Assembly (NCBI GenBank): GCA_017519685.1
Contig: JAFWRV010000282.1
Coordinates: 1 to 12,202 of the forward strand
Reading direction: 5' to 3'
Length of the DNA: 12,202 nt
DNA from: Clostridia bacterium
GTDB taxonomy: Bacteria > Bacillota > Clostridia > Oscillospirales > Acutalibacteraceae
The notes below the pieces were generated by a model that did not search any database, was not told the DNA's origin, and saw nothing but the letters and a program-made list of their open reading frames with translations. Shown here one piece after another: positions 1 through 5,879 of this stretch (positions are counted from its first letter, which is position 1; each line of letters starts with the position of its first letter). Position numbers and translations under genes: made by a program.

Positions 1-584
1 AACACGATAACTATTGAGAATACGCCGAGCTTCTGCATAACTCTCGTGTTTGAGAGGGTAATCGCGAAATAAAGCTGGGCAATAAGAAAAACAATCAGCA
101 CGAAAACATAAATCGCGAGGAAAATAAATACCTTTTTGATTGTGGCTCCGGAAGGAATGCCTTCCATAAACGCCATAAGCACTCTTGCCGCCGCCTTGAC
201 GTCATCTCCGACCATAGCCGAAGCGTAAAGGTAAATTCCGACGAAAACCGCTATCGCGACAATGTAGCTGATAAGCATCCACATAAACGAAACTATCGTT
301 TTTGCCGCGAGAAGCTGGCCGCTTGTCACGGGAAGAGTAAAGCTCAGGTAGCCCTGATTACTGTAAAGACTCTTCTGGAAGTTTACGATAACCATAAAAA
401 ACGTAACGAGGATTGCCGCTCCCGCCGCAACTGCGAGAACAACCGTCGCCGCCGCGCTTATCCAGTTTATCTTGAAGATATAAGCCATAGCCATAAGTCC
501 GATGGCGATTGCGGCAACGATATAAATGAGGCCGATGGTGTGAGCTGTACTTTTGATTTCGTTTTTAATCAGCTTCCCAAACAT
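1..584 (-). CDS. ABC-2 type transporter permease, 3' end cut by the window edge
   Basis: This is the membrane subunit of an ABC transporter whose ATPase is encoded just upstream; the 194 visible residues form its N-terminal part. I translated it by hand from ATG at 584. It begins MFGKLIKNEIKSTAHTIG and has hydrophobic segments at about residues 17-36, 42-68, 96-120 and 152-176. A cytoplasm-side stretch, YLSFTLPVTSGQLLAAK (79-95), is typical of ABC-2 permeases paired with small ATPases in clostridia. The start overlaps the last 20 bases of the ATPase gene, and its Shine-Dalgarno GGAGG (minus strand of 594-598, 9 nt spacing) lies inside that gene, so the two are translationally coupled. The substrate cannot be told. 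The frame stays open to base 1 and the C-terminus is missing. Confidence 0.85.
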   Translation of the reverse strand, partial: MFGKLIKNEIKSTAHTIGLIYIVAAIAIGLMAMAYIFKINWISAAATVVLAVAAGAAILVTFFMVIVNFQKSLYSNQGYLSFTLPVTSGQLLAAKTIVSFMWMLISYIVAIAVFVGIYLYASAMVGDDVKAAARVLMAFMEGIPSGATIKKVFIFLAIYVFVLIVFLIAQLYFAITLSNTRVMQKLGVFSIVIV

Positions 585-1275
585 TGCCGAACACCTCCTT
601 GAACAGACTTTCTATGGTTCTGCCGGACGCGGTGATTCTCGCCGCTTCCGTCTTGACGAGAACCTTGCCCCTGCCTATCATCAGCACGGAGTCAAATGTG
701 TCCTCGAGATCGTAGATAAGATGGGTGGAAATGAGAACGGTTGAACCTTCGGGGTGGTTTCTCATTATTGTATCGAGTATGAACTGCCTTGCCGCGGGGT
801 CAACGCCGCCGAACGGCTCGTCAAGAACATAGAGTTTCGCGTTTCTGCACATTACGAGGGCGAGCTGGAGCTTTTCCTGCATACCCTTTGACATGGTCTT
901 TATCTTCTGCTTCATCGGAAGCTTGAAGGTGCGGATCATATTGATTGCCTTCTGCTTATCGAAGTCTTTATAGAAATCGGCCATGTAGTTGATGGCGTCG
1001 ATGCAACGCATCCAGTCGGCAAGATATGTTTTTTCGGGAAGATAGGCAACCATTGCCTTTGTTTTCGGTCCGGGAACCTTTCCGTCAATGAGAACTTTAC
1101 CCGAATAGTCGTGAATAAGGCCCACAAGTATTTTCATAAGTGAAGTCTTACCGCTGCCGTTCGGACCGAGAAGCCCGATAATCTGGTTCCCCTCAAAACT
1201 GAAAGAGATGTTCTTGAGAACCTGATGGCTGCCGTAAGACTTGCTGAGACCTTTTACCGTGATGATTTCAGACAA
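565..1275 (-). CDS. ABC transporter ATP-binding protein (ABC-2 / YtrB-like)
   Basis: This is a stand-alone cytoplasmic ATPase of 236 aa that would power the permease at 1-584. Visible motifs are Walker A GPNGSGKT (residues 37-44), a degenerate signature MSKGMQEKL (128-136) in place of LSGGQ, Walker B LYVLDEPFGG (148-157) and switch histidine STH (H185). The DEPFGGVDP form and relaxed signature fit the YtrB-like branch, which is often governed by a GntR-type repressor; none is adjacent here. The open frame reaches ATG at 1314, but I prefer TTG at 1275, because a clean GGAGG sits 7 nt upstream and the protein then starts MSEIITVKGLSKSYG, right at the usual family start. The 13 extra residues (MLIIIIRMNGGIN) overlap the binding site and look untranslated. 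Substrate unknown; antibiotic-peptide or lipid export are possibilities. Confidence 0.92.
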   Translation of the reverse strand: MSEIITVKGLSKSYGSHQVLKNISFSFEGNQIIGLLGPNGSGKTSLMKILVGLIHDYSGKVLIDGKVPGPKTKAMVAYLPEKTYLADWMRCIDAINYMADFYKDFDKQKAINMIRTFKLPMKQKIKTMSKGMQEKLQLALVMCRNAKLYVLDEPFGGVDPAARQFILDTIMRNHPEGSTVLISTHLIYDLEDTFDSVLMIGRGKVLVKTEAARITASGRTIESLFKEVFGNVWEAD

Positions 1276-1282
1276 GTTTATA

Positions 1283-1287
1283 CCTCC
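1283..1287 (-). promoter_or_regulatory. Ribosome binding site selecting a TTG start for the ABC ATPase
   Basis: On the minus strand this reads GGAGG, 7 nt before TTG at 1275. The upstream in-frame ATG codons at 1314 and 1293 have no comparable site. Confidence 0.7.
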
Positions 1288-1342
1288 GTTCATTCGGATG
1301 ATTATTATGAGCATTATAATGAGTCAGTCCGCTTTGAAAAAT

Positions 1343-1351
1343 ATTATAACA
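1343..1351 (-). promoter_or_regulatory. Probable extended -10 promoter for the ABC ATPase/permease pair
   Basis: The minus strand reads TGTTATAAT, a perfect TATAAT with the TGn extension, about 68 bases upstream of the TTG start in an AT-rich gap. The hexamer 17 bp upstream (TTTTAT) is a poor -35, which an extended -10 can tolerate. A second TATAAT lies at about 1314-1319 on the same strand. Seen in sequence; activity is inferred. Confidence 0.45.
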
Positions 1352-1425
1352 CTTACCCATATAAAATAAAATGATTATTTTGACATATTTTATCAATTTA
1401 GTAAAATTTTTTTGAACAATACAAA

Positions 1426-1836
1426 CTAATCCGTATGTTTCATAACGGTAAACATTCCGTCAGCAATCAGTTTGCCTTCTGAGTTTATCAGCTCAATGAA
1501 AAGAATCATCAGTTTCTTTCCCTGCTTTCTCTCGCTGACGCGGGCGTAAAGCGTGTCGCCGGCAAAAGCGGGACGGTAATAGTGAATACTGCCGTCGGCT
1601 CCGGTTCCCTCAATGTTTTTATACGCGGCAAAGGCGCCCGCCGCCGAGTCGCAGAGCGCATAGAGCGAAGCTCCGTGGACAACTCCGTATGCGTTGAGGT
1701 GCTCCTCCTTGACTTCCATGACAAGCGAGAAAACGCCGCTGTCATCTATGACCGCTTTTTCGATTCCGAACAGATTGACGAGCCCGAGTTTTTCATAATC
1801 GACGCCGAACACCCCGGTCAGTTTCATCTCTTTCAT
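1426..1836 (-). CDS. PaaI-like hotdog-fold thioesterase
   Basis: This is a probable cytoplasmic acyl-CoA thioesterase of the single-domain PaaI/4HBT hotdog family; 136 aa is normal length. The helix motif LNAYGVVHGASLYALCDSAAG (about residues 47-67) carries the family's HG pair (H54, G55) and the following acidic residue D63, which act at the thioester. The strand DGSIHYYRPAFAGDTLYARV (81-100) is the usual second conserved block. The frame also offers GTG at 1845, overlapping the exporter stop, but AGGGAG at 1845-1850 is 8 nt before ATG at 1836 and favours that start. It follows the ABC exporter by 5 bases, so the two are almost surely cotranscribed. The acyl substrate is unknown; an aromatic or fatty acyl-CoA is typical for the family. 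Confidence 0.88.
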   Translation of the reverse strand: MKEMKLTGVFGVDYEKLGLVNLFGIEKAVIDDSGVFSLVMEVKEEHLNAYGVVHGASLYALCDSAAGAFAAYKNIEGTGADGSIHYYRPAFAGDTLYARVSERKQGKKLMILFIELINSEGKLIADGMFTVMKHTD

Positions 1837-1841
1837 TTTTA

Positions 1842-3554
1842 TCACTCCCTGAACTGCTGCATATAAAGATTTTTGTAGAGACCGCCCGCTTCGATAAGCT
1901 CTTCGTGGGTGCCTTTTTCTGTTATCAGACCGCCCTCGACAACGGCGATTTCATCGGCGTTTTTAATCGTTGAAAGACGGTGCGCCACAACGATTGTCGT
2001 TCTGCCCTTGCACAGCTCGTCGAGCGACTGCTGAATAAGAATTTCCGTTGTGTTATCAAGGGAAGAGGTTGCTTCATCAAGTATCAGCACAGGCGGATTT
2101 TTGAGGAAAACCCTGGCGATACAGAGCCGCTGCTTCTGCCCTCCCGAAAGCCGGATTCCTCTTTCGCCGATCACGGTATCGTACCCCTTTTCGAGCGTCA
2201 TTACATAGTCGTGGATATTTGCCCTTTTCGCGGCGGCGATAACCTCGTCATCGGTCGCGTCAAGTTTTCCGTAAAGGATATTTTCACGTATGCTCGCGTT
2301 GAAAAGATAAACGTCCTGCTGAACTATTCCTATGTTGCGCCGGAGCGAATCGAGTGTTATATCCTCAATATTTTCGCCGTCTATCAGAATCTGACCGGAA
2401 CGGATTTTATAAAAATGCGGTATCAGATGGCAGACCGTCGTCTTGCCTCCGCCGCTCGGTCCCACAAGGGCAAAGGTTTCCCCCTTGCCGATTTTAAGTG
2501 AAATTCCGTTGAGAACATCCGGCTCGTCGCCGTAGCCGTAGCAGACGTCGCGGAATTCTATATTGCCCTCAAGACGGGCAACATCGCGCGCTCCGGGCAG
2601 GTCAATCTCCGGCTCGGTGTCAATAATCTCACAGAATCTCTCAAAGCCGGTGATGCCGGTCTGAAACTGCTCCATAAAGCGGATAAGATTGTTGACAGGT
2701 GAAATGAAAAGATTTATCGAAACCATAAAAGCCGAATAATCGGCAAAATCTATTTTCCCGTTATAGAGAAACAGTCCGCCGGCTATAAGCACGATAACAT
2801 TGAAAATATCCGTAACAAAGGTTGACGAGGATGTGAATGTCGCCATGGCTTTATAAGCGTGGCCGTTTGCCTGCCTGAAGACTTCGAGACCCTCGGCGAA
2901 TTTTTCCTCCTCTTTTTCCGCGTTGGTGAACGCCTTTGTCACCCTGACTCCGGTGATACTGCTCTCAAGGGCGGCGTTGATAACCGCGTTTGAAACATTC
3001 CTCTCCCTGAAAGCCGCCTTCATTCTCTTTCTCGTGAAAACCGAAACGGAAACGAGGACAGGCAGAGCGGCAAAAACAATCAGGGAAAGCGGCAGACTGA
3101 TTGATGACAGATAGACAAACGCTATTATAACCGAAACCGAGCTGATAATGATATTTTCCGGACCGTGGTGGGCAAGCTCCGCCATATCAAAAAGGTCGCT
3201 CGTCATTCTTGACATTATCTTGCCGGTTTCGTGGCCGTCAAAATAAGCGAACGGCAGTCTCTCAAGGTGGTGAAACATATCGGAGCGCATCGTCATCTGC
3301 ATTCTGACACCCATCATGTGCCCTTTATACTGAATAAAGAAATTGAGTCCCATTCTTATAAAATAAAGCGCAAGCAAGCATACGCCCGATATGACTATCA
3401 GGCGGTACTGTCTCTGCGGAATCAGCGTTCCGATCATCGTGCGGGTAATAACGGGATAAAGCATTCCTATCATCGCGACCAGCAGCGCCGCTCCCATATC
3501 GCAGAGGAATATTTTTATGTGAGGACGGTAGTAACTTAAAAACCTCTTGAGCAT
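1842..3554 (-). CDS. ABC exporter, fused membrane and ATPase domains (MsbA/BmrA-like half transporter)
   Basis: This is a 570-aa half-transporter with one ABC type I exporter membrane domain (residues 1-310) followed by an ATPase domain (330-570). Membrane segments are visible at about 16-36, 52-73, 133-152, 155-172, 249-264 and 273-290. The ATPase has Walker A GPSGGGKT (365-372), Q-loop GIVQQDVYLF (409-418), signature LSGGQKQR (469-476), Walker B VLILDEATSSLD (489-500) and H-loop VVAHRLST (H525). No second exporter gene adjoins it, so a homodimer is likely; the family exports lipids, drugs or peptides. AAGGAG lies 6 nt before the ATG, and a good promoter is found just upstream. The downstream thioesterase starts 5 bases after the stop. 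Family certain, substrate unknown. Confidence 0.95.
   Translation of the reverse strand: MLKRFLSYYRPHIKIFLCDMGAALLVAMIGMLYPVITRTMIGTLIPQRQYRLIVISGVCLLALYFIRMGLNFFIQYKGHMMGVRMQMTMRSDMFHHLERLPFAYFDGHETGKIMSRMTSDLFDMAELAHHGPENIIISSVSVIIAFVYLSSISLPLSLIVFAALPVLVSVSVFTRKRMKAAFRERNVSNAVINAALESSITGVRVTKAFTNAEKEEEKFAEGLEVFRQANGHAYKAMATFTSSSTFVTDIFNVIVLIAGGLFLYNGKIDFADYSAFMVSINLFISPVNNLIRFMEQFQTGITGFERFCEIIDTEPEIDLPGARDVARLEGNIEFRDVCYGYGDEPDVLNGISLKIGKGETFALVGPSGGGKTTVCHLIPHFYKIRSGQILIDGENIEDITLDSLRRNIGIVQQDVYLFNASIRENILYGKLDATDDEVIAAAKRANIHDYVMTLEKGYDTVIGERGIRLSGGQKQRLCIARVFLKNPPVLILDEATSSLDNTTEILIQQSLDELCKGRTTIVVAHRLSTIKNADEIAVVEGGLITEKGTHEELIEAGGLYKNLYMQQFRE
1845..1850 (-). promoter_or_regulatory. 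Ribosome binding site within the end of the ABC exporter gene
   Basis: The minus strand reads AGGGAG, 8 nt before the ATG at 1836. It consists of the last codons of the exporter, linking translation of the two genes and arguing against the GTG at 1845. Confidence 0.6.
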
Positions 3555-3585
3555 CGGACTCTCCTTAAATATTATTTATCGGATT

Positions 3586-3614
3586 ATTTTACTATAAACA
3601 GTTTGATTATTCAA
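3586..3614 (-). promoter_or_regulatory. Sigma-A type promoter of the ABC exporter/thioesterase operon
   Basis: On the minus strand, a -35 TTGAAT (3609-3614) and -10 TAAAAT (3586-3591) are separated by exactly 17 bp, 32 bases upstream of the ATG at 3554. The -10 matches consensus at 5 of 6 positions and the -35 at 4 of 6. The -35 abuts the hairpin block at 3615-3690, so arrival of that sequence may have altered control. Confidence 0.6.
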
Positions 3615-3690
3615 GGGGATGAGGGAAAAATACCCGTATTCCCAATGAATACGAAGTTGCAATGTGTTTTGCCGCCGCACCCGATTTTTG
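3615..3690. other. Non-coding hairpin block between promoter and repeat element
   Basis: This stretch has no credible gene. It holds a perfect 7-bp inverted repeat, CGTATTC/GAATACG, with a 5-base spacer (3635-3653), followed by a GC-rich patch (GCCGCCGCACCC). It lies between the exporter -35 box and the AT-rich left flank of the inverted-repeat element. It may be part of a composite repeat, an untranslated leader or a relic; I cannot decide from one copy. Confidence 0.4.
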
Positions 3691-3777
3691 TAATGAATAA
3701 TGACTTAATGAATAATGAATAATTTCGGTTGCCGACTCTGTCGGCGATTGTATGTCGCCACACCCGCCCTTCGGGCA

Positions 3778-3799
3778 CCCTCTCCGACCCCGGAGAGGG
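3778..3799. repeat. Palindrome copy 1 of the intergenic element
   Basis: Perfect 9-bp arms CCCTCTCCG and CGGAGAGGG surround a 4-base loop ACCC. It is preceded by CA and followed by CCAA, as in copy 2, and a short GCCC-TTC-GGGC hairpin sits just before it. Confidence 0.75.
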
Positions 3800-3883
3800 C
3801 CAATAATGTGGTTTCTTCGTGATACTCCCTGTTTCCTCATTTCACCGCCTCGCTGTATCGTCCGCCGGACGCGCTCCGTGCCA

Positions 3884-3905
3884 CCCTCTCCGATCTCGGA
3901 GAGGG
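3884..3905. repeat. Palindrome copy 2 of the intergenic element
   Basis: The same 9-bp arms as copy 1, in direct orientation 106 bases away, with loop ATCT. Arms and outer CA/CCAA bases are conserved while the loop varies, which suggests that the paired structure matters or that both are copies of one mobile unit. Confidence 0.75.
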
Positions 3906-3982
3906 CCAAGCTTACAGATACTTATATTAAAATCGGAGCGAAGAGACCCGAAATTATTCATTCCATTATGAATTATGCATTG

Positions 3983-4020
3983 AAAAAAACAGTTTCACGG
4001 CAAACCGTGAAACTGTTTTT
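3983..4020 (-). terminator. Strong Rho-independent terminator after the PAP2 gene
   Basis: A perfect 16-bp hairpin: arms 3985-4000 (AAAAACAGTTTCACGG on plus) and 4005-4020, with a 4-base loop. In the minus-strand transcript it starts 14 nt after the PAP2 stop and ends in seven T (3983-3989). The opposite strand also ends in a T run, so it could work both ways. Confidence 0.9.
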
Positions 4021-4034
4021 GATGTATTATTATT

Positions 4035-5039
4035 TTACGCCGCGTCCTGAAGCGATTCCTCCGCGGCTGCTGTATCGCTACGATCTTCGGTCTGCGCGGG
4101 AGCTTCGCTTTGAGCGGGAGCTTCCTCACCGGTTTCCTCAGCTTCGCCGCTGAGTTCTTTCCAGTGAATCTTGCAGTAGTTCTTTCCGTCAATGGCGGGA
4201 TAATCCTCATCGTCTATTCTCGCCTTATTATTGCAGTTGTATTCCTCGGAATAAGCGCATTTTACTTCCTCGCTCTCGGTCAGCAGAAGTCCGAACGAAA
4301 GGCCGAGGAAAACACAGAGAGCAACTGTTATGACGGCTCCCGCCGCCTTTGTGTTGATTCCCTTTTTAAACATCTTTTCCGCGTCTATATTGTCGAGGAA
4401 TTTAACCTTTGAGAAGATAAGAAGGCCGAGTTTCGCAAGAAGGAAGCCGCAGATTCCGGCAACCGTTCCGGCAACCGCTCCGGCAACGACGTCACTGGGA
4501 TAGTGAACCATAAGGTAAATTCTCGAAACGCCGACAAGCGCGGCGATAACGGGGAATACCCACGCGATCTTTCTTTTCTTATCCGACATAAAGCAGAGGA
4601 ACACGGCTATTGCCATCTCAAAAGCGGAAGTGGTATGACCCGAGGGGAATGAATAATCCGACTCGGAAAGCGAGCCTGCCGCCTTGTACCATTTGCTGTA
4701 CTGCGGCCAGAAATCGGTCATCTGAAGCGTGTTGTAAGGACGGATACGAAGCACCATCGGTTTCATAATGATGTTTGTGATAAGCGTGCCGACCACAACG
4801 GCGCCGACTATCGCGAAGCCGTATTTTCTCGTTCTTTTAAAGAAGCAGAGAACAACGGCGAGAAGCATCGCGGGAACGACAAACGCCGCGTCACCGAATG
4901 AGGTAAACAGCTTTGCGACTATCGTCATAAATCCGCTCTGAAGAGCTCCGATTGCGGAATAAACCGCCGTATCGAAGCCGAAAAACTCGGTATCTATTTT
5001 GTCTCCGAGCGTAGCAACAAGTGATAATGCGGGAAACAT
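4035..5039 (-). CDS. PAP2-family membrane phosphatase with Cys/His-containing C-terminal tail
   Basis: A 334-aa integral membrane phosphatase of the PAP2/lipid phosphatase superfamily (phosphatidate, undecaprenyl-PP or similar lipid phosphates). All three catalytic motifs are present: K93-x6-R100-P101, PSGH at 132-135, and SR(172-173)-x5-H179-x3-D183. Hydrophobic segments lie at about 27-47, 52-67, 74-92, 137-151, 158-175, 184-209 and 232-253. The last one is additional to the usual six and would put the tail outside the membrane. That tail is unusual: C261 and C269, then YCKIHW (C289, H292), resembling a small metal-binding knuckle, then a Glu/Ala/Pro-rich disordered end. The ATG at 5039 follows AGAGGTG. 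The gene lies 27 bases after the PAQR gene and is probably cotranscribed with it. Exact substrate unknown. Confidence 0.9.
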   Translation of the reverse strand: MFPALSLVATLGDKIDTEFFGFDTAVYSAIGALQSGFMTIVAKLFTSFGDAAFVVPAMLLAVVLCFFKRTRKYGFAIVGAVVVGTLITNIIMKPMVLRIRPYNTLQMTDFWPQYSKWYKAAGSLSESDYSFPSGHTTSAFEMAIAVFLCFMSDKKRKIAWVFPVIAALVGVSRIYLMVHYPSDVVAGAVAGTVAGICGFLLAKLGLLIFSKVKFLDNIDAEKMFKKGINTKAAGAVITVALCVFLGLSFGLLLTESEEVKCAYSEEYNCNNKARIDDEDYPAIDGKNYCKIHWKELSGEAEETGEEAPAQSEAPAQTEDRSDTAAAEESLQDAA

Positions 5040-5066
5040 GAATACACCTCTCGAAAATTATTTGTT

Positions 5067-5747
5067 TTACCGGGCGATAAAACAGTACTTGAATATTCCC
5101 ACAAACTGCAGGACGCTGCCTGCGAGAATGAAGAAATGAAATACGGAGTGATAGTATTTTTTCGTGATTCCCTTCTTAAAGAATATCATGCCGAGCGTAT
5201 ATGCCGCTCCGCCGATAAGAAGCCAGATGAAAAGGCGTGCCCCGAGAACGCTGACTATCGGTTTAATCAGGAAAAGGGCGCTCCATCCGACCACAAAATA
5301 GCAGCTCATTGAAACGGGCGCGTATCTTTTGAAATCAACGGCGGTAAAGAACACACCGATTGCGATTCCGACGAGGACGTAAATGAGTATGCCGACAAAA
5401 AGAGAAACATCATATTCTCTTATTCCCATAAAAAGAATGGGAACATAAGTGCCGAATATCAGCGCGTAAATACTGCAGTGGTCAAGAACCTGGAAAACGA
5501 GCTTTGCTCTTTTGGGAACGAGCCCGTGATAAACAGATGAAACAGCGTAAAGGGCTATCATCATCGTGCCGTATATAGCGCCTGCGGCAATGCCCCAGGG
5601 ATTTGAGTTCTTAACCGAAAAGACAATGCAGAGAATAAGCACCGCTATTCCGAATGCCACTCCGAGCGCGTGCGAGGAAGAATTCAGAATCTCCTCTCCG
5701 CGGGTATAATCGGGTAATTTCCTGTCTGCAAGTTTAGTGCGAGCCAT
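5067..5747 (-). CDS. PAQR / hemolysin III (YqfA-type) family membrane protein
   Basis: A 226-aa, seven-segment membrane protein of the hemolysin III/PAQR family, which belongs to the CREST superfamily of predicted metal-dependent membrane hydrolases related to ceramidases. Conserved marks are E19-x2-N22 and SSH (24-26) near the N-terminus, SSVYHG (70-75, H74), LDHCSIYALIFGTYVP (88-103, D89) and the C-terminal YHSVFH (199-204, H200 and H204); the three histidines and the acidic residue form the expected metal site. Length is normal. AGGAGATGTAAAA precedes the ATG at 5747. Despite the family name, a haemolytic role is not established for most members; membrane-lipid homeostasis or lipid hydrolysis is the better guess. 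It shares an operon with the PAP2 phosphatase. Confidence 0.92.
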   Translation of the reverse strand: MARTKLADRKLPDYTRGEEILNSSSHALGVAFGIAVLILCIVFSVKNSNPWGIAAGAIYGTMMIALYAVSSVYHGLVPKRAKLVFQVLDHCSIYALIFGTYVPILFMGIREYDVSLFVGILIYVLVGIAIGVFFTAVDFKRYAPVSMSCYFVVGWSALFLIKPIVSVLGARLFIWLLIGGAAYTLGMIFFKKGITKKYYHSVFHFFILAGSVLQFVGIFKYCFIAR

Positions 5748-5774
5748 TTTTACATCTCCTGTGTTCGGGTTTCA

Positions 5775-5794
5775 TTACACCTATATGTGTGTAA
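5775..5794. promoter_or_regulatory. Possible operator: 20-bp interrupted palindrome upstream of the PAQR gene
   Basis: TTACACCTATATGTGTGTAA has perfect 6-base arms (TTACAC/GTGTAA) and a symmetric ATAT centre. It sits 28 bases upstream of the PAQR start, where a promoter or repressor site would be expected. The size and symmetry suit a GntR- or TetR-like dimer. No convincing -35/-10 pair was found here, so this is tentative. Confidence 0.4.
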
Positions 5795-5810
5795 AAATCC
5801 CGGAAATGTT

Positions 5811-5840
5811 GCATTTTTATTTCAGCTATAATAAAAATGC
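5811..5840. other. AT-rich stem-loop between the symporter and PAQR genes
   Basis: GCATTTTTATT (5811-5821) and AATAAAAATGC (5830-5840) form a perfect 11-bp stem with an 8-base loop, 39 bases after the symporter stop. Neither strand has a T run after the closing arm, so it is not a standard terminator. It could protect the 3' end of the symporter mRNA, weakly terminate, or bind a protein. Confidence 0.5.
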
Positions 5841-5879
5841 GTTGGGTTTACAGTATGCCATCCTTTATTTTTAAATGTT

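Larger units (their letters stand above)
3691..3980. repeat. MITE/REP-like intergenic element with inverted ends and two internal palindromes
   Basis: A stretch of about 290 bp bounded by AT-rich flanks of TAATGAATAATG type. The inner edges are an exact 15-bp inverted repeat, AATGAATAATTTCGG at 3714-3728 and its complement at 3948-3962. Inside are two copies of a palindrome with arms CCCTCTCCG/CGGAGAGGG (3778-3799 and 3884-3905), whose loops differ (ACCC and ATCT). Smaller hairpins lie at 3731-3745 (GCCGAC-TCT-GTCGGC) and 3859-3871 (CGTCC-GCC-GGACG). Open frames crossing it are biased in composition and match no family I know. The layout suits a small non-autonomous mobile element or a REP-type repeat. 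No target duplication or transposase is apparent. Confidence 0.6.

Noticed and set aside
1276..1314. N-terminal extension of the ABC ATPase from ATG 1314
   Set aside because: The extra residues are not family-like, cover the ribosome binding site for TTG 1275, and overlap possible promoter bases.
1380..1425. Terminator after the thioesterase
   Set aside because: Only a weak 6-bp ATTTTA/TAAAAT pairing in AT-rich sequence; not distinguishable from background.
1980..2501. Long plus-strand open frame opposite the ABC exporter ATPase domain
   Set aside because: It is antisense to strongly conserved ATPase motifs, has no credible binding site and its product matches nothing known.
3691..3980. CRISPR-like array
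   Set aside because: Only two palindrome copies 106 bases apart, with no regular spacers and no cas genes. Inverted ends suggest a different type of repeat.
3607..4153. Open reading frames crossing the intergenic repeat on both strands (about 100 and 133 codons)
   Set aside because: They span palindromes and inverted repeats, have arginine/proline-rich composition, no ribosome binding site and no recognisable domain. The plus-strand frame also runs into the PAP2 coding region.
5811..5840. Classical Rho-independent terminator
   Set aside because: The stem is AT-rich and no T tract follows it on either strand.
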